Assembly (NCBI GenBank): GCA_028671895.1 | Contig: CM053799.1 | Coordinates: 46,439,455 to 46,503,454 of the forward strand | Reading direction: 5' to 3' | From: Oenanthe sinensis | Taxonomy: Eukaryota; Streptophyta; Magnoliopsida; Apiales; Apiaceae | DNA length: 64,000 nucleotides | Shown here: positions 13,101-25,800 of the stretch, one piece after another | Layout of the letters: every line of letters starts with the position of its first letter | How positions within the stretch are numbered: the stretch's first letter is position 1 | The notes under the pieces: model-generated | What the model was told of the DNA's origin: nothing | Database searches by the model: none | What the model saw: the letters and a program-made list of their open reading frames with translations, nothing else | Translations under genes and position numbers: made by a program

Positions 13101-14560
13101 GTATTTCACTGAGAGAACACCCCGTTCTCATTTGGAGCTTCGCGAAACTTCACTTGTTTGGAATTACAATTATGCAGGTAACAGTATCATATTATTAATT
13201 TTATTTTATTCTGAAGCAGTAATATATATTACCTATCACTCTAATCTAGCTAGTAATATTGTTTTCATTTCCTAATCTTGTGGCAACTGTAGATATTGAG
13301 TTTGGAAGGCTTCAATCAAAGGATATGTTGCAGCATTTGTGGACAGGTCCAATCTCTAATGCTTCTGTTAAAGTTGTTCAAGGTGCCCGTTCTGTTGAGG
13401 TCCGAGCAGTTGGTCTGACTAAGGTGCATATCTTCGTTGTTCATTAAAATCTTTTCCTGTTCCGTAGATATGATAAAATTGCATGTTTATACATCTCTAT
13501 TTCATATCTAATCAGGGTGCATCAATTGATCGTATATTGAGAGAAATAGTTCATCAAAATGATGTCAATTCCCCCATCGACCATGTTCTGTGTGTCGGAC
13601 ACTTTTTGCCAAAGGTATATGTTCTCTTGCAAATATAGCATTTTTTTTGTTCATTTGACTAAATTTAAGACATAACAAGCTCTTAAATAAGAAAAACTAT
13701 AATGACAGTGAAATACATGCTTTGCATTTTGTCAACACATATAAAAAGTTTCTTTTCCTCCCTTTCTGTTTATATCTTCTCCATTCCTGTACACCGCTAC
13801 TGCCATTTCTGGTGTCAGTTGTAGTACCACCGAACACGTGCATAAAATTTGCGATTAATCTATATGCATTTGTGTAGTTGCAATGTTGAACCAGTGTTTC
13901 AGCAGTATAATCGATCCTTGCATATATAAGGAATATAGATAAGTAAAGCTACACATGTTTTTGGCAAATACGAGGGAATATTGAAAATTTGCTGACAACT
14001 TAAACCTCTCAAGTGAAATATATAATTCTTTCTTCTACGATGATAACGTTATATTGTTTGAAAATTCTGCTTAATGAGCTGATACCACGGAGCTATATAT
14101 ATATGGACTTGTTGCAATATTATTAAGTAGTTAATTCGTGAAAATATATGCCAGTGAAGCTGATTAATTGATTAACTAGTAAGGGATTTAATATAAGGGC
14201 TTGTGTATCTGCATGAATATGCACAGCAATATAGTTTTTTATTTTTTATTTTTTTTTCAGGATGAAGATATCTATACCTATTTTGAGCCAGAGCTTCCTG
14301 CTCTACCAGCAACTACAGCAAGAATTTCAGCCCGTGGGAAGAAGATATGCAGTAACGGGAATGGGAATGGACCTGATGGGTGGTCTGCAATGCGTGAGAA
14401 ATCAGCAGTGCACGAGGGTTCATCTGTTCTCGATCTTAAGAGTGAGAATTATTTCTCATGTACAGTTGGATGTAAGGACTCAAGTGCCCGATATCTTCTT
14501 GGTTCTTCAGCAGATGTCGTCTCTCTACTGGGGGAACTTGCAGAGTCACTAAATAGCTAG
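3699..14560 (+). CDS. TPS1: class I alpha,alpha-trehalose-phosphate synthase (UDP-forming), TPS1-like
   Basis: Makes trehalose-6-phosphate from UDP-glucose and glucose-6-phosphate, the sugar-status signal of plants. Coding exons: 3699-4101, 4336-4433, 4562-4950, 5540-5654, 5773-5874, 7218-7368, 7896-7984, 8535-8583, 9518-9618, 10406-10593, 11880-11997, 12629-12805, 12881-13003, 13090-13177, 13293-13423, 13516-13614, 14261-14560; all GT-AG, phases consistent, 906 aa (Arabidopsis TPS1 has 942). The N-terminal ILRTGLERLWREKE (21-34) matches the class I autoinhibitory region. GT20 domain ~100-570 keeps SNRLPVS, RWIGWAGV, YYNGYCNNILWP, WCHDYH, FLHTPFPSSEI, GVDRLDMIKG and DGMNLVSYE, so it should be active. 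The C-terminal phosphatase-like domain starts near 598; LGFNATLTEP replaces the DxDGT nucleophile motif, so phosphatase activity is not expected. ATG 3699 was chosen because it is conserved in both exon-1 copies; a start in an upstream exon cannot be excluded. Confidence 0.95.
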
Positions 14561-17500
14561 TCATAATTTCTCTTTACTTCTCATAGTACTGCTGACTAAT
14601 CCGAAGGTTAACAAGTCAAGAACTATCTTCTGCTAGAGTTCGTCTGTTATGCTAACTTATTATTGTTAAAAACTGGTGTCGAAATTTTGGTATCTGAGCC
14701 TGCAAAATACATTAAATTTTGTTAAAACAGATTTACTCTTTACTTTCGGGTTTCAGTTCTTTGGAAATTAATTAGCCACTCGATTTAGACGAAGATTACT
14801 GCTATGAACATGTAGACATATATTATATTGTGCAATCTGAATACTTGTACAAACTGAAACCGCTTGAAGTCGTATCATTTGAACTTGACTCATCGAGATA
14901 GGCAAAAGTTCAATGACTACAGGACATACAAGTCTCCATTTAATACTCCGTTTAAGATACTCTACTGAATAAATCCCCGTTGAGATTTGTATATTTATGG
15001 AAGTCCACTCTTAGCGGAAGCTCGGCATGAATTATTGAGTAATACGCTTTGATTTAGTGCATTATATCTCAAAGTTTGAAAATGGGACCAGAAGGCATGG
15101 GAAAAAAGATCCATTAGATATTGCAAGCCTATGTAGTAACTGGGCTAGGTGATGAATAAACGTACTAATCTTATTCTAGAATTCACATGATAATACAAGT
15201 TGGTAGTGGAAGTAGTTTTCGACTTGACGTTTTCCATTGTGCACTTTCAACTGTATAGTGTCCATCTATTTGTGTTTATCTGCATGGAATGAAGATGAGT
15301 ATACGAATAAAATGGAGAAGAAATGAGAAAATAAATTGAGCACGGGGAAGAATAGTATAATTGGGACATCCGGTCAAATCTCGAGTTTTTTCGAAAATCA
15401 TTTCCAAAATCTGAAATAAACCAAAGTAAACCCGCGAAAAACAGCAATTTGGGTAATTTACAAGTCCCCAAAAGATCATGATATGATTTGTTGGTGCACT
15501 TAGTAGTATTATTTTTTTTATATTATATACCGAACAAAATAAGTCAAAGTAAATTGGCTCAAATGCAGTAACTTGGGTAATTCACAAACCCATAACAGTC
15601 CCTAAAATATCATGATTTGTTGATGCACTTAGTAGTAGTACTTTTACTTATATACTGAACAAATTATCCAAATCACTCGACGTGAAACTGGGTGTTATAA
15701 TAATACTTTCTGTGAAATCGAAGACCTCTTTTTGTTCAATCATTACAAATCAGTACTATATATAAGCTACAAAGAGAAAAGACAAGTAAGATAATTAAGA
15801 AGTTTGAAAATCTAGTTTGAAAAGGTTTTCAACAAAGCTATATGATCTTTTTTCCAAAAAAAAAAAAACAAAGCTATATGATCTATGGGCTTGATGTACA
15901 TATAGAACAAATTAAATACTACCTAGCTAGGGAGTAGTAGACAATATGATTAAAGGCATGCATGAATATAATTACATGCCGGGTTGATTCTGATTTCTGG
16001 TCTTCAGGCGAATAAGATTTTGGTCTAGAGGTCTCAATACTTGATCCCATAATTTTGAAATTTTTTATATATAAATATGTAAAATATTCAATATATATTA
16101 GAACTTTGAAAACAAATTTTGACTAAAAGTCTCGTATACACTACAACAAACAGAATTAGAATCAACCGCTCAAACGATCAATTTTACAAAAAAAAAAAGT
16201 GGTCGGTTTTGCATAAATCAACTGAGGTCCCCTTTGTATATATGTTGCCCACTTTAGGACCCGATTTGGCTTGACAACATGCATGATATGATCTTAGATA
16301 TAACTGATTTAGCAGTGTTCAAAGCCAACGAGACGAAAATTAATTTATGAAATTTTAACGTATGTATACGTAGCACATGTTTTGTCCGCAAGGATCATCC
16401 CGAATATTAAAATTTTCCATAACTAAAGACTAAAAATGTGGGAAAAATGTTTATTTAGTGACCATTGTGCAGTATTAAAAGAAGTTAAGGGAGTAGTATA
16501 TATTTTATGCACGCCTTGGAAGAACTGATTAACTGGTCCATTTGAATCAAGCCCCATATCATTAGTGGACTTATATATCACAAGATTGAGTTGTGAATCA
16601 ACAATGTTCCAAATACTCCGATTTTGTTCACAATGCAAACTAGTTTTCATCAACTAGGCTAGGCTAGGCCACAGCTATAATATATATCTTGCTCATTTCT
16701 ATTCAACCTTCGAACTGAGACCACCGGCAAAAGTGGTGGTCGTAGCTCGTTATATACCGTTTGTTTTCTGTATAACTCATACACTTCTATAATTTTAATG
16801 TCATTGGGTTATTATTATTATTATTATTATTTATTATTGGTAAAAATTTAGTATTTTAGACTAAACTGTGAATCATTTTGAGACTCAATTTGAATGGTAA
16901 ACACTATATTTAGTGTTGTGTATTGGTTGGATCGTATTTTACTCTGTGAGTGAATTCCAACGCATATTTACACGCTCAAAATGGATAAAGGGTGAATGAG
17001 AACGGATGTTCCAAAGTATAACCATTTAAAGTGGTATTTAAAAAGTGTACCACATCAAGAGTAGTACCAATATATTCCTTATTTTTTCTTATAAATACCT
17101 TGTACCACATTGAAAAGAATAAAAAAGTCCACTCAAGTCTCTCCTTATAAATAGAGTTTTAGGATTTCAGTTTTATCGAGTTAAGAAAATTATAGTTCTC
17201 TCTATAATTTTAATCTCTTGTGTATCTCGTTTTATCCTGGCGTTGTGCACAGACGGTGAGGCGATTTTCTGGACTCGAGATTAAATTCAATTTCTATTTG
17301 TTTTCTCAAACTATTCTCTTTATATTATAGTTAACTATTATAGTTAGTTCTCTAATTGCACATTGTATTGTTATGTTTTATTATATGAATTAACTATTAT
17401 ATATATGAATTATGATATTTCATATTTGTTTTTTATATGACTACGATAATTATATATGATTGTGTCTATATCATACGGACAACATTTGTTTCACAGATGT

Positions 17501-18209
17501 GTTATTTCTTTAACTAATGGATCCATTACGACAGCTACTTTAACATGAGAGGACAAGAGGCACAATTCTACTAGCGTTCTACATGTATTTATTTTATAAT
17601 AATAATGATTTACACAATCAAACTTGATAATGTATATTGTTTAATTAGGAAAAACAATCATTTAAAAATAAAAAACGCTTAAAAACTAATCAACTCAAAT
17701 TATTAGCTGTATCATTTATTCATTTTAAACAACTAATTAACAAACATATCTTTTGAAATAAGTATGCTTGTTATTGAAGATGTCTATATCACGTACAGTT
17801 ACAATATAATACAATAATTACTCAATTAAATACTTTTAAAAGTAAATAATCTTTTCTTAACGAAAGTGACAACTTATGAGATTGTGATTATTCAACTATA
17901 GAAAATTATGCCACCATGCATCTTAATCATAGTATGCATGTATAATTAGGACTGTGTTAATTCAATGTGTAAATAAAAACTGCAGAGAACATTGTAAAAA
18001 CGAGATTTGTATCTAAATCAAGTCATCCCGTGCATGGAAATATATGGACCACAGTACCCCGGAGCTTGTAGTTAGTGTAACACTAGGAATATGGCTATAT
18101 ATTTGGTCCAGTAGAAAAGTCTTAACACTCAAGATACAAATTCTACTAATATGTATATGGTAAAATTCAACTATAATCCTGCAGAGGAATAAGATAATTA
18201 CACAAATAT
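14561..18209. other. intergenic region
   Basis: No gene recognised over ~3.6 kb. It starts with the TPS1 3' UTR. A short direct repeat of ACAAAGCTATATGATCT flanks an A-run at 15833-15885, and an ATT run lies at ~16810. The stretch ~16915-17330 has LTR-like character (TGTTGTGTATTGGTTGG start, CTCCTTATAAATAGAG TATA-like motif at ~17145, then CT-rich leader). It could be a solo copia-type LTR, but I could not find both ends. Confidence 0.4.
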
Positions 18210-20151
18210 TGTAACATCCTGTATTTTTATTAATATATTTAGGTATATTATTTAATATTAGGAATAATATTAATGAGTTATTATTGATTTATTAGTTATA
18301 TTTATTTTATTATTAGAATATTTTAGAAGATATTATTAACAATAAGAGGGGGGAAAATAGATGAAAAAAAAAAAAGGAATTAGGGTTTTGAAAAACAAGA
18401 AATACGTAAATTTTGTAGGAGGAGCCAAGTGAAAGAAAGAAAAAGAGAAAGAGAGAGAGAAAAAAAATTGGAGTAAAGACTTAAGAGGATGAGTTATGAT
18501 GTTGAACTAAGGTTCGTGTAATTGGAGCATCTATATTTCTTGAGGTTCATTCGTATTTTTTGAGTTCCAAGGTACGGATATTTCTACACACTCTTTCTTC
18601 CTTATCGTATTGTTAATATACGGATATCTTTTCTTTACATTTTGTCTTCGTATTCAGATCATTACTTGAAATTTTTATTATTGCTTCGAAATCGTAAGTA
18701 TATTGTATACTCATATATAGTTGTTTGTATCCATGCTGAAATCTTGTAAAAATCATATCTAATTCGATATTCATTGAATTGTTATGATTTTATATTACCT
18801 GGAAAGGTATTTCAATTACCAACATCTTTCGTTCTTTGTATTTTCTGAAATTCTGCCTATAAGCATGTTGAAATCTGCCGTTTGTATAATATGTTGTGTT
18901 AATTCAGGTTTATATGCTGTAACTTTAAATATTCATAGTAAACTGAAATTGTATTCGATTTTTATGAGCAATATCATTCTCGAAAGGTCTTTTCGAGCTT
19001 TTCGTTTTTTGTTTACATTCCGCTGCAAATTCTGTGATTTTGATATCTTAAATATCAAAATACTTATGTGATCAGGTGTTGATTCTATTCTAACAGCCCA
19101 TATTTATTTGTTTTCTGCATTCGTTTCTTATCCTTTTTTTAACGAATCTTACCATTCTGGAAATATCTTGAAATTTTCTACAATCTTTGTGTTCTACACT
19201 TTTTCATTTGCACTCATCTTGATAGAGTAAATTGCCTTGTTTCTGAACTAAGCAGATCTGATTTTTATTATTAATAATATATTTTGTAAGATATTTGGGT
19301 ATGTGATATTTAAGTAATGTACTTTCAATTTATTTGTGATATATGTATGATTTGGGAGATTTTGTAAGACCTTCGTCATGAGTGGATTAATCTCATGTTT
19401 TGGCACCACCTATACGGTATATTTAAATTATATGGGCGTGTCGCCGGAGTTATGGGACACGTAGAGTCATGACTATTGTGTATGTATATTTGGTCATTTG
19501 GGTAGTATTGTGCTTTGTGTCATGCAAGCCCCTATAAGATTTTGGGTAGCATTTGATTTGTTCTATGCAAGCCCTTGTAAGTTTTGATGACTACATATTC
19601 TGGAGAACCGAAATGTAGGACATCTTGTAAGGGTAAGATTATCTCACATATCCGTAAGTAAGTTCACTTTTGTTCTGTTTGATATTATTATCAGTAAGTG
19701 GTAAGAGTATATTGTGTAAGAGTAAGAATATTTGTGATTTAAGAGTATATATAAATTGATATACTAAGATATATGTGGTGTCTTTTTACTTTTTTTGTAT
19801 TAGTTGTTTATATTGTGAGTTAAGTATAACCAATATCTTTTATCTCTTTCAATTTGTTTCATCATTCTTTATTTAGATTTTTTTTTATGTTATCAGTATG
19901 TCTAACCCTTGTACTCTTTGCATTATTTTATATCCGACTATGAGTTTTTCGCTCACTGCCGGTCTATGTTGTTTGATTTTCCCCGGCAGGTTAGGTAGGC
20001 TACTTTGTGGGCAGAGTGCGAATTGCGAAATTTAGAGACCTTAGTTGTATTTTTAATTTATATATTGTAAGATGCTGGATATTAAGCTATTGGAACTTTT
20101 TATTGGATTTTTGAAGCATTTTATTTAAGTGAATAAGTTTGAGATTTTAAA
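18210..20151 (+). repeat. 5' LTR of non-autonomous element
   Basis: About 1.94 kb, starting TGTAACATCCTG. It carries a GA-rich tract near 18440-18460, expanded to a longer AG run in the other LTR, and a pair of GCAAGCCCCT/GCAAGCCCTT motifs near 19525-19575. Ends GATTTTAAA before the primer-binding site. Confidence 0.85.
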
Positions 20152-20153
20152 GT

Positions 20154-20171
20154 TGGCATCAGAGCTAGAGT
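20154..20171 (+). other. primer-binding site (initiator tRNA-Met type)
   Basis: TGGCATCAGAGCTAGAGT, two bases after the 5' LTR. By eye it matches most positions of the usual plant iMet PBS and matches the PBS of the Ty3 element at 54020-54037 apart from several substitutions at its 3' end. Confidence 0.75.
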
Positions 20172-20834
20172 TTTATGATTCTGTAGACTTGCCTTTAGGC
20201 TCGATTTGTGAGATTTAGCTAGTTTAAGATAGTGTTCCAGGATTATTAAGATTTGTCTTTAGGCTCGACCTGTGAGTATGGGTAGATAATAAGTTTGTTA
20301 GTTTGTTAAGAATATTATGGGTTTCGTATTCCTTGGATATCTTTCTGTGGTCGTTTAGAATTATCTATTCGTGTGATCCTTAACTGTAAGTGTGTGCAAT
20401 ATGATGGAAGTTAGTAAATAAAGATGTAATCTGAAGACTCAGTGGTAAACCAATTTTTTAAAGGAAAATTAAGTTCAATGAAAACAATAACAATGACATC
20501 TTAATCAATTTCGACTTCACGTATGATATTTTGTTAGATTTAATGATGGATATCAAGGTTTTTAGATGTGTTATCAAAATAGCAAGGATGGAAGGAGGCC
20601 GACGACACCTAATGAGAATAGTAGAACTTTCTAGATAATCGTCAAGTAAGCGACCGATTTAGGACTTGTAATGGTAGTAATCGAAGAAGACCATGATTCT
20701 ATTTAAAGGTAACGTCAATATGAAACTACTTACGATATTAGAGGAAACGATTCGTGTATGTTATCTTAACTTTTTTTTTAGTAGAGGCGTGTAAGTTTAA
20801 TTTCGAGGGCGAAATTTCTATTAGGAGGGAAGAA

Positions 20835-21072
20835 TATAACATCCTGTATTTTTATTAATATATTTAGGTATATTATTTAATATTAGAAATAATATTAGTG
20901 AGTTATTATTGATTTATTAGTTATATTTATTTTATTATTAGAATATTTTAGAAGATATTATTAGCAATAAGAGGAAAGAAAAAAAATAGAATAGATAAAA
21001 AGAAAAGGAAAAGTAGTTAGGGTTTTGAAAAATAAGAAATACGTAAGTTTTGTAGGAGCAGCCATATGAAAG

Positions 21073-21113
<41 letters not shown>

Positions 21114-22803
21114 AATTGGAGGAAAGATTTAAGAGGATGAGTTATGATGTTGAACTAAGGTTCGTGTAATTGGAGCATCTATATTTCTTGAGGTTCATTC
21201 GTATTCTTTGAGTTCCAAGGTACGGATATTTCTACACACTCTTTCTTCGTTATCGTTTTGTTGGATATCTTTTATTTACTCTTTGTCTTCGTATTCATAT
21301 CATTACTTGAAATTCTTATTGTTGCTTCGAAATTGTAAGTATATTGTATATTTGTATGTAGATGTTTGTATCCATGCTGAAATCTTATAAAAATCATATC
21401 TCATTCATTATTCATTGGATTGTTATGATTTTATATTACCTGGAAAGGTATTTCAATTACATACATCTTTCATTCTTTGTATTTTCTGGAATTCTGTTTA
21501 TAAGCATGTTGAAATCTGCCGTTTGTGTAATCTGATGTGTTAATTCAGGTTTATATGCTGTAATTTTAAATATTCATAGTAAACTGAAATTGTATTTGAT
21601 TTTTGTGAGCAATATCATTCTAGAAAGGTCTTTTCGAGATCTACATTCTTTTTTTACATTCCGCTGAAAATTTTATGATTTTGATATCTTAAATATCAAA
21701 ATACTTCTGTGATCAGGTGCTGATTCTGTTCTAACAGCCCATATTTGTTTGTTTTCTGCATTCGTTTCTTATCCTTTTTTAACGAATCTTACTATTCTGG
21801 AAAGATCTTGGAATTTTCTGCGATCTTTGTGTTCTGCACTTTTTCATTTGCACTCATCTTGATAGAGTAAATTGCTTTGTTTATGAACTAAACAGATCTG
21901 ATTTTTATTATTAATAGTTTATTTTTCTAAGATATTTGGGTATGTGAAAGTAATGTACTTTCAATTTATTTGTGATATATGTATGATTTGGGAGATTTCG
22001 TAAGGCCTCCGTCACGAGTGGATTAATCTCATGTTTTGGCACCACCTATACGGTGTATTTAAATTGTATGGGCGTTCGCCGGAGTTATGAGACAAGTAGA
22101 GTCATGACTATTATGTATGTATGTTTGGTCATATGAGTAGTATTATGCTTTGTGACATGCAAGCCCCTGTAAGAATTTGGATAGCATTTGATTTGTTCTA
22201 TACAAGCCCCTGTAAGTTTTGATGATTACATATTCTGGAGAACCGAAATGTAGGACATCCGATAAATGTAAGATTATCTCCCATATCCGTAAGTAAGTTC
22301 ATTTTTTATCTATTTGATATTATTATCAGTAAGTGATAAGAGTATATTGTGTAACAGTATTGTGTAAGAGTAAGAATATTTGTGATTTAAGAATATATAT
22401 GTAAGTTGATATTGTAAGATATCTATAGTGTCTTTTTACTTTTTTTTGTTATTTGTTTATATTGTGAGTTAAGTATGATCAATATCTTTTATCTCTTTCG
22501 ATTTGTTTCATCATTCTTTATTCAGATATTTTTTTTTATGATATCAGCATGTCTAACCATTGTACTCTTTGCATTATTTTATATCCGTATATGAGCCTTT
22601 CGCTTACTGTCGGTCTATATTTCTTTGATTTTCCCCGGCAGGTTAGGTGGGCTACTTTGTGGGCAGAGTGCGAGTTGCGAAATTTGAAGACCTTAGTTGT
22701 ATTTTTAATTTATATATTGTAAGATGTTGGATATTGAGTTGTTGTAACTTTTTATTGGATTTTTGGAGCATTTTATTTAAGTGAATAAGTTTGGGATTTT
22801 AAA
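20835..22803 (+). repeat. 3' LTR of non-autonomous element
   Basis: About 1.97 kb, same sequence as the 5' LTR with scattered changes; its first bases are TATAAC instead of TGTAAC, so the terminal TG is lost. It contains an (AG)n microsatellite at ~21079-21110. It ends 53 bp before the ATG of the subtilase gene and 2 bp before that gene's TATA box. Confidence 0.85.
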
Positions 22804-22805
22804 CA

Positions 22806-22813
22806 TATAAATA
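22806..22813 (+). promoter_or_regulatory. TATA box of subtilase gene
   Basis: TATAAATA located 44 bp before the ATG at 22857, in the short unique strip between the 3' LTR end and the coding start. The 5' LTR lacks this sequence at its end, so it belongs to the host gene. A start site ~30 bp downstream would give a very short leader of about 20 nt. Confidence 0.6.
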
Positions 22814-22856
22814 TACCTCTTGTATACTCAAAGTTTCATATTACATGGCCTATAAT

Positions 22857-25800
22857 ATGAAGTATATTATCTTTTTGCCACTACTACTACTACTTCCTCT
22901 GTTAGGTTTTTCTGTTGAAACAAAGGTATTACTTATGTTATGCTTTATATCTTTGTGTGCATATCTAGTTAATGAAGTGTGTGTGTGTGTGTGTGCGTGC
23001 AGATTTTGTGTGATGACGTTGTAATTATTAATGTGCTTATGCTTGATACAATGATATTGTAACTCAGGTGTATATAGTTTATTTTGGAGAGCATAGTGGA
23101 GAGAAAGCTTTGCATGAGATTGAAGAAAATCATCACTCATACTTGTTTTCTGTCAAGAAAACAGAAGAAGAGGCCAGAGCTTCTCTTCTCTATAGTTACA
23201 AGAACATTTTCAATGGTTTCGCCGCATTGCTTACCCCTGAAGAAGCCTCCAAATTATCAGGTTTGTCACCCTTAAAATTTTTACCAAAATATAGAAACAT
23301 CCCACTAAAATTAAATTTTATAAGGATGTCTTCCGCAAAAAAAAAAATCTCATGCCCCGCGTATTCAAATGCATAATATATATGTAGGTGTATATTTTGG
23401 TTTGAGTTGGTGATTGTGTTATGCTGTTGAACAGAAAAAGAAGAAGTGGTATCAGTGATTGAGAGCCAGCCAGACAAGTACTCACTGCAGACTACAAGGT
23501 CATGGGAGTTTTTAGGGGTAGGAGAGCCAGGAGAGTTGAAATTTGAGAAGAACAAGAAAGACAACTTGTTATTCAAATCAAAATATGGGAAAGATGTTAT
23601 TATTGGTGTTTTGGATTCTGGTATATATATTTTAATTTTTCTTCTGATAACTTTATAAATTCCCAATCATTGAGTTTAATTATATGACAACTATTCATTA
23701 TTTAAGTTCTAATTGTATAAAACAGGAACCAGTTTTGGTTACATATGAGCTGCATGTTGTGATCATTGATTGGTTGAAACTTAATTTGTGTGTGTGTGGT
23801 GAAAAATGAATGGACATGAGAATATTACACAAACACATATATGTAAGATGATGAGTGTGTTATCGATCATCAGGTGTGTGGCCTGAGTCAAAGAGCTTCA
23901 GTGATGAAGGACTGGGACCTGTTCCAAACTCTTGGAAAGGAATCTGCCAAACTGGTGATAATTTTACCACTCACCATTGTAACAGGTGACTCTCTTATTT
24001 TCTTAATTGTGATTATAGGGTTTTTAAGAACATGCATGTTGAGTATAAATAATCTACAAGTGACAACAACCTCTGTTATTTTTAAAAGTTGTTAAGAAAT
24101 ATAAAAAATAATAATGTATTTTCTAGAACCCTAGTTTGTTCTTACCTTGGACATAAAAAAATGTAGGACTTCAATTTTAAAGCAAAGAAACATTTGATCA
24201 ACTGGTCATTCATTATGTGTCCTACACAGGCATTTCCTAGTTGGCTGATCAATTTGTCTATTTCATGAAAAACAAAGATATGAGCTGACCATAGTGTTAT
24301 TGTTTTTGGCCTTTTATCATCTTGTGACCTTTATTTATTTTCTCTCCAAGTTTCCAACTTTGTTTACACTCTGAACTCTGCTGTGTGATTACTGATGACT
24401 CTCTGCACTATAGCCTTGTATCCATTTCAAGGTTTTGGAAATGATAACTATTATCATTTTTATTTAGTTAATAAAAAATCAATGGAAAGTTGTCTTACTA
24501 TACAGATAGTGTGCCTGATAAAGATAATTCACTTCTATGTTTATGCAATTCTGTCAGTAACACTTTCTTTTTTGATGGCTGGTTTGTCCTCAAAGTTTAC
24601 ATAAAGCCTGTCAGTCAAAGTTTACAATTATCATCTAGCTAGGTGCATCTTCAAAAGGCCATATAATGGTGGGGTATTTATATTTACTTGAACAAAATTA
24701 AATAAATTACATAGCACTGTAAAACTGTGTATTTCTTATTGACAGCTTAGAATTGTGTATACATGCATGGACATATCTATTGTGTACTTGATTGTCTTCA
24801 CAATCAATAGAAAACAGAAAATACATAGATACATTTGGATTAACAGTTGTTGATGCCTTAGGACTACCTAATTGTTTTAAACTGAATTGTTAATCATGTT
24901 GGGTATTTTTTTCTGCAGAAAAATAATTGGAGCTAGGTACTACCTGAAAGGTTATCAAAGTATATATGGCACTCTGAACAGGACACTGGATTATCGATCA
25001 CCGCGTGACAAGGATGGCCATGGAAGTCACACAGCATCAACTGCAGCAGGGCGGAGCGTCCCTAACGTCTCTGCACTTGGTGGATTTGCCTATGGCACAG
25101 CCGTAGGTGGTGCACCCCTTGCCCGTTTAGCAATCTACAAAGTTTGTTGGGCAATACCTAAAAAGGGAAAAGAAGAAGGAAACACATGCGTGGAGGTAGA
25201 CATGTTAGCAGCCATGGATGATGCTGTTGCAGATGGCGTTCATGTTTTAAGTATTTCTATTGGAACACAAAAACCTTTGCCTTATCAACAAGATTCTCTA
25301 GCCATCGGAGGACTTCATGCTGTTAAAAAGAACATTGTGGTGTCGTTGAGTGCTGGCAATTTAGGCCCTTCCTCATCAACATTGTCTAATCCAGCTCCGT
25401 GGGTTATCACGGTCGGTGCAAGCACCTTGGATCGGTCTTTCATTGCCCCAGTTATACTTGGAAATGGCATGAGAATTGAGGTGAATTTATATAAAGAATA
25501 TAGCTAACAGTTAATTATTGTTGAATTGAGAGAGTCTTTATTAAGGATGTGGATGTTAAATGTCTAAATCTCTGTATTAAAATAACCAGGGAGAAACAGT
25601 GACTCCATATAAGCTGAAAAGAAAGATGTACCCACTAGTTCATGCAGCGCAAGTACTCGATCAAAACTTTGATCCGAAAAATTCTACAGCAATGTAATTC
25701 TCAGTATATACTTCCTACAATTCATCGTAGAACATACAAATCTAAAGTGATGAATCAGTAATACATTAATTATATCTTGCAGGCAATGCTTACCAGGATC

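Larger units (their letters stand above)
18210..22803 (+). mobile_element. non-autonomous LTR retrotransposon with long LTRs
   Basis: Two long direct repeats (18210-20151 and 20835-22803) flank a short internal region (20152-20834). Directly after the left repeat is a primer-binding site (20154-20171, TGGCATCAGAGCTAGAGT) resembling the complement of the initiator tRNA-Met 3' end. Directly before the right repeat is a purine tract (AGGAGGGAAGAA, 20823-20834). The LTRs begin TGTAACATCC as in Ty3 elements. No gag or pol remains, so the element depended on another for movement. The LTRs differ by many substitutions and small indels, so the insertion is older than the one at 47234. I could not establish a target-site duplication. 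Confidence 0.88.

Noticed and set aside
18784..19071. 95-codon open frame
   Set aside because: Located inside the 5' LTR of the non-autonomous element and not maintained in the other LTR.
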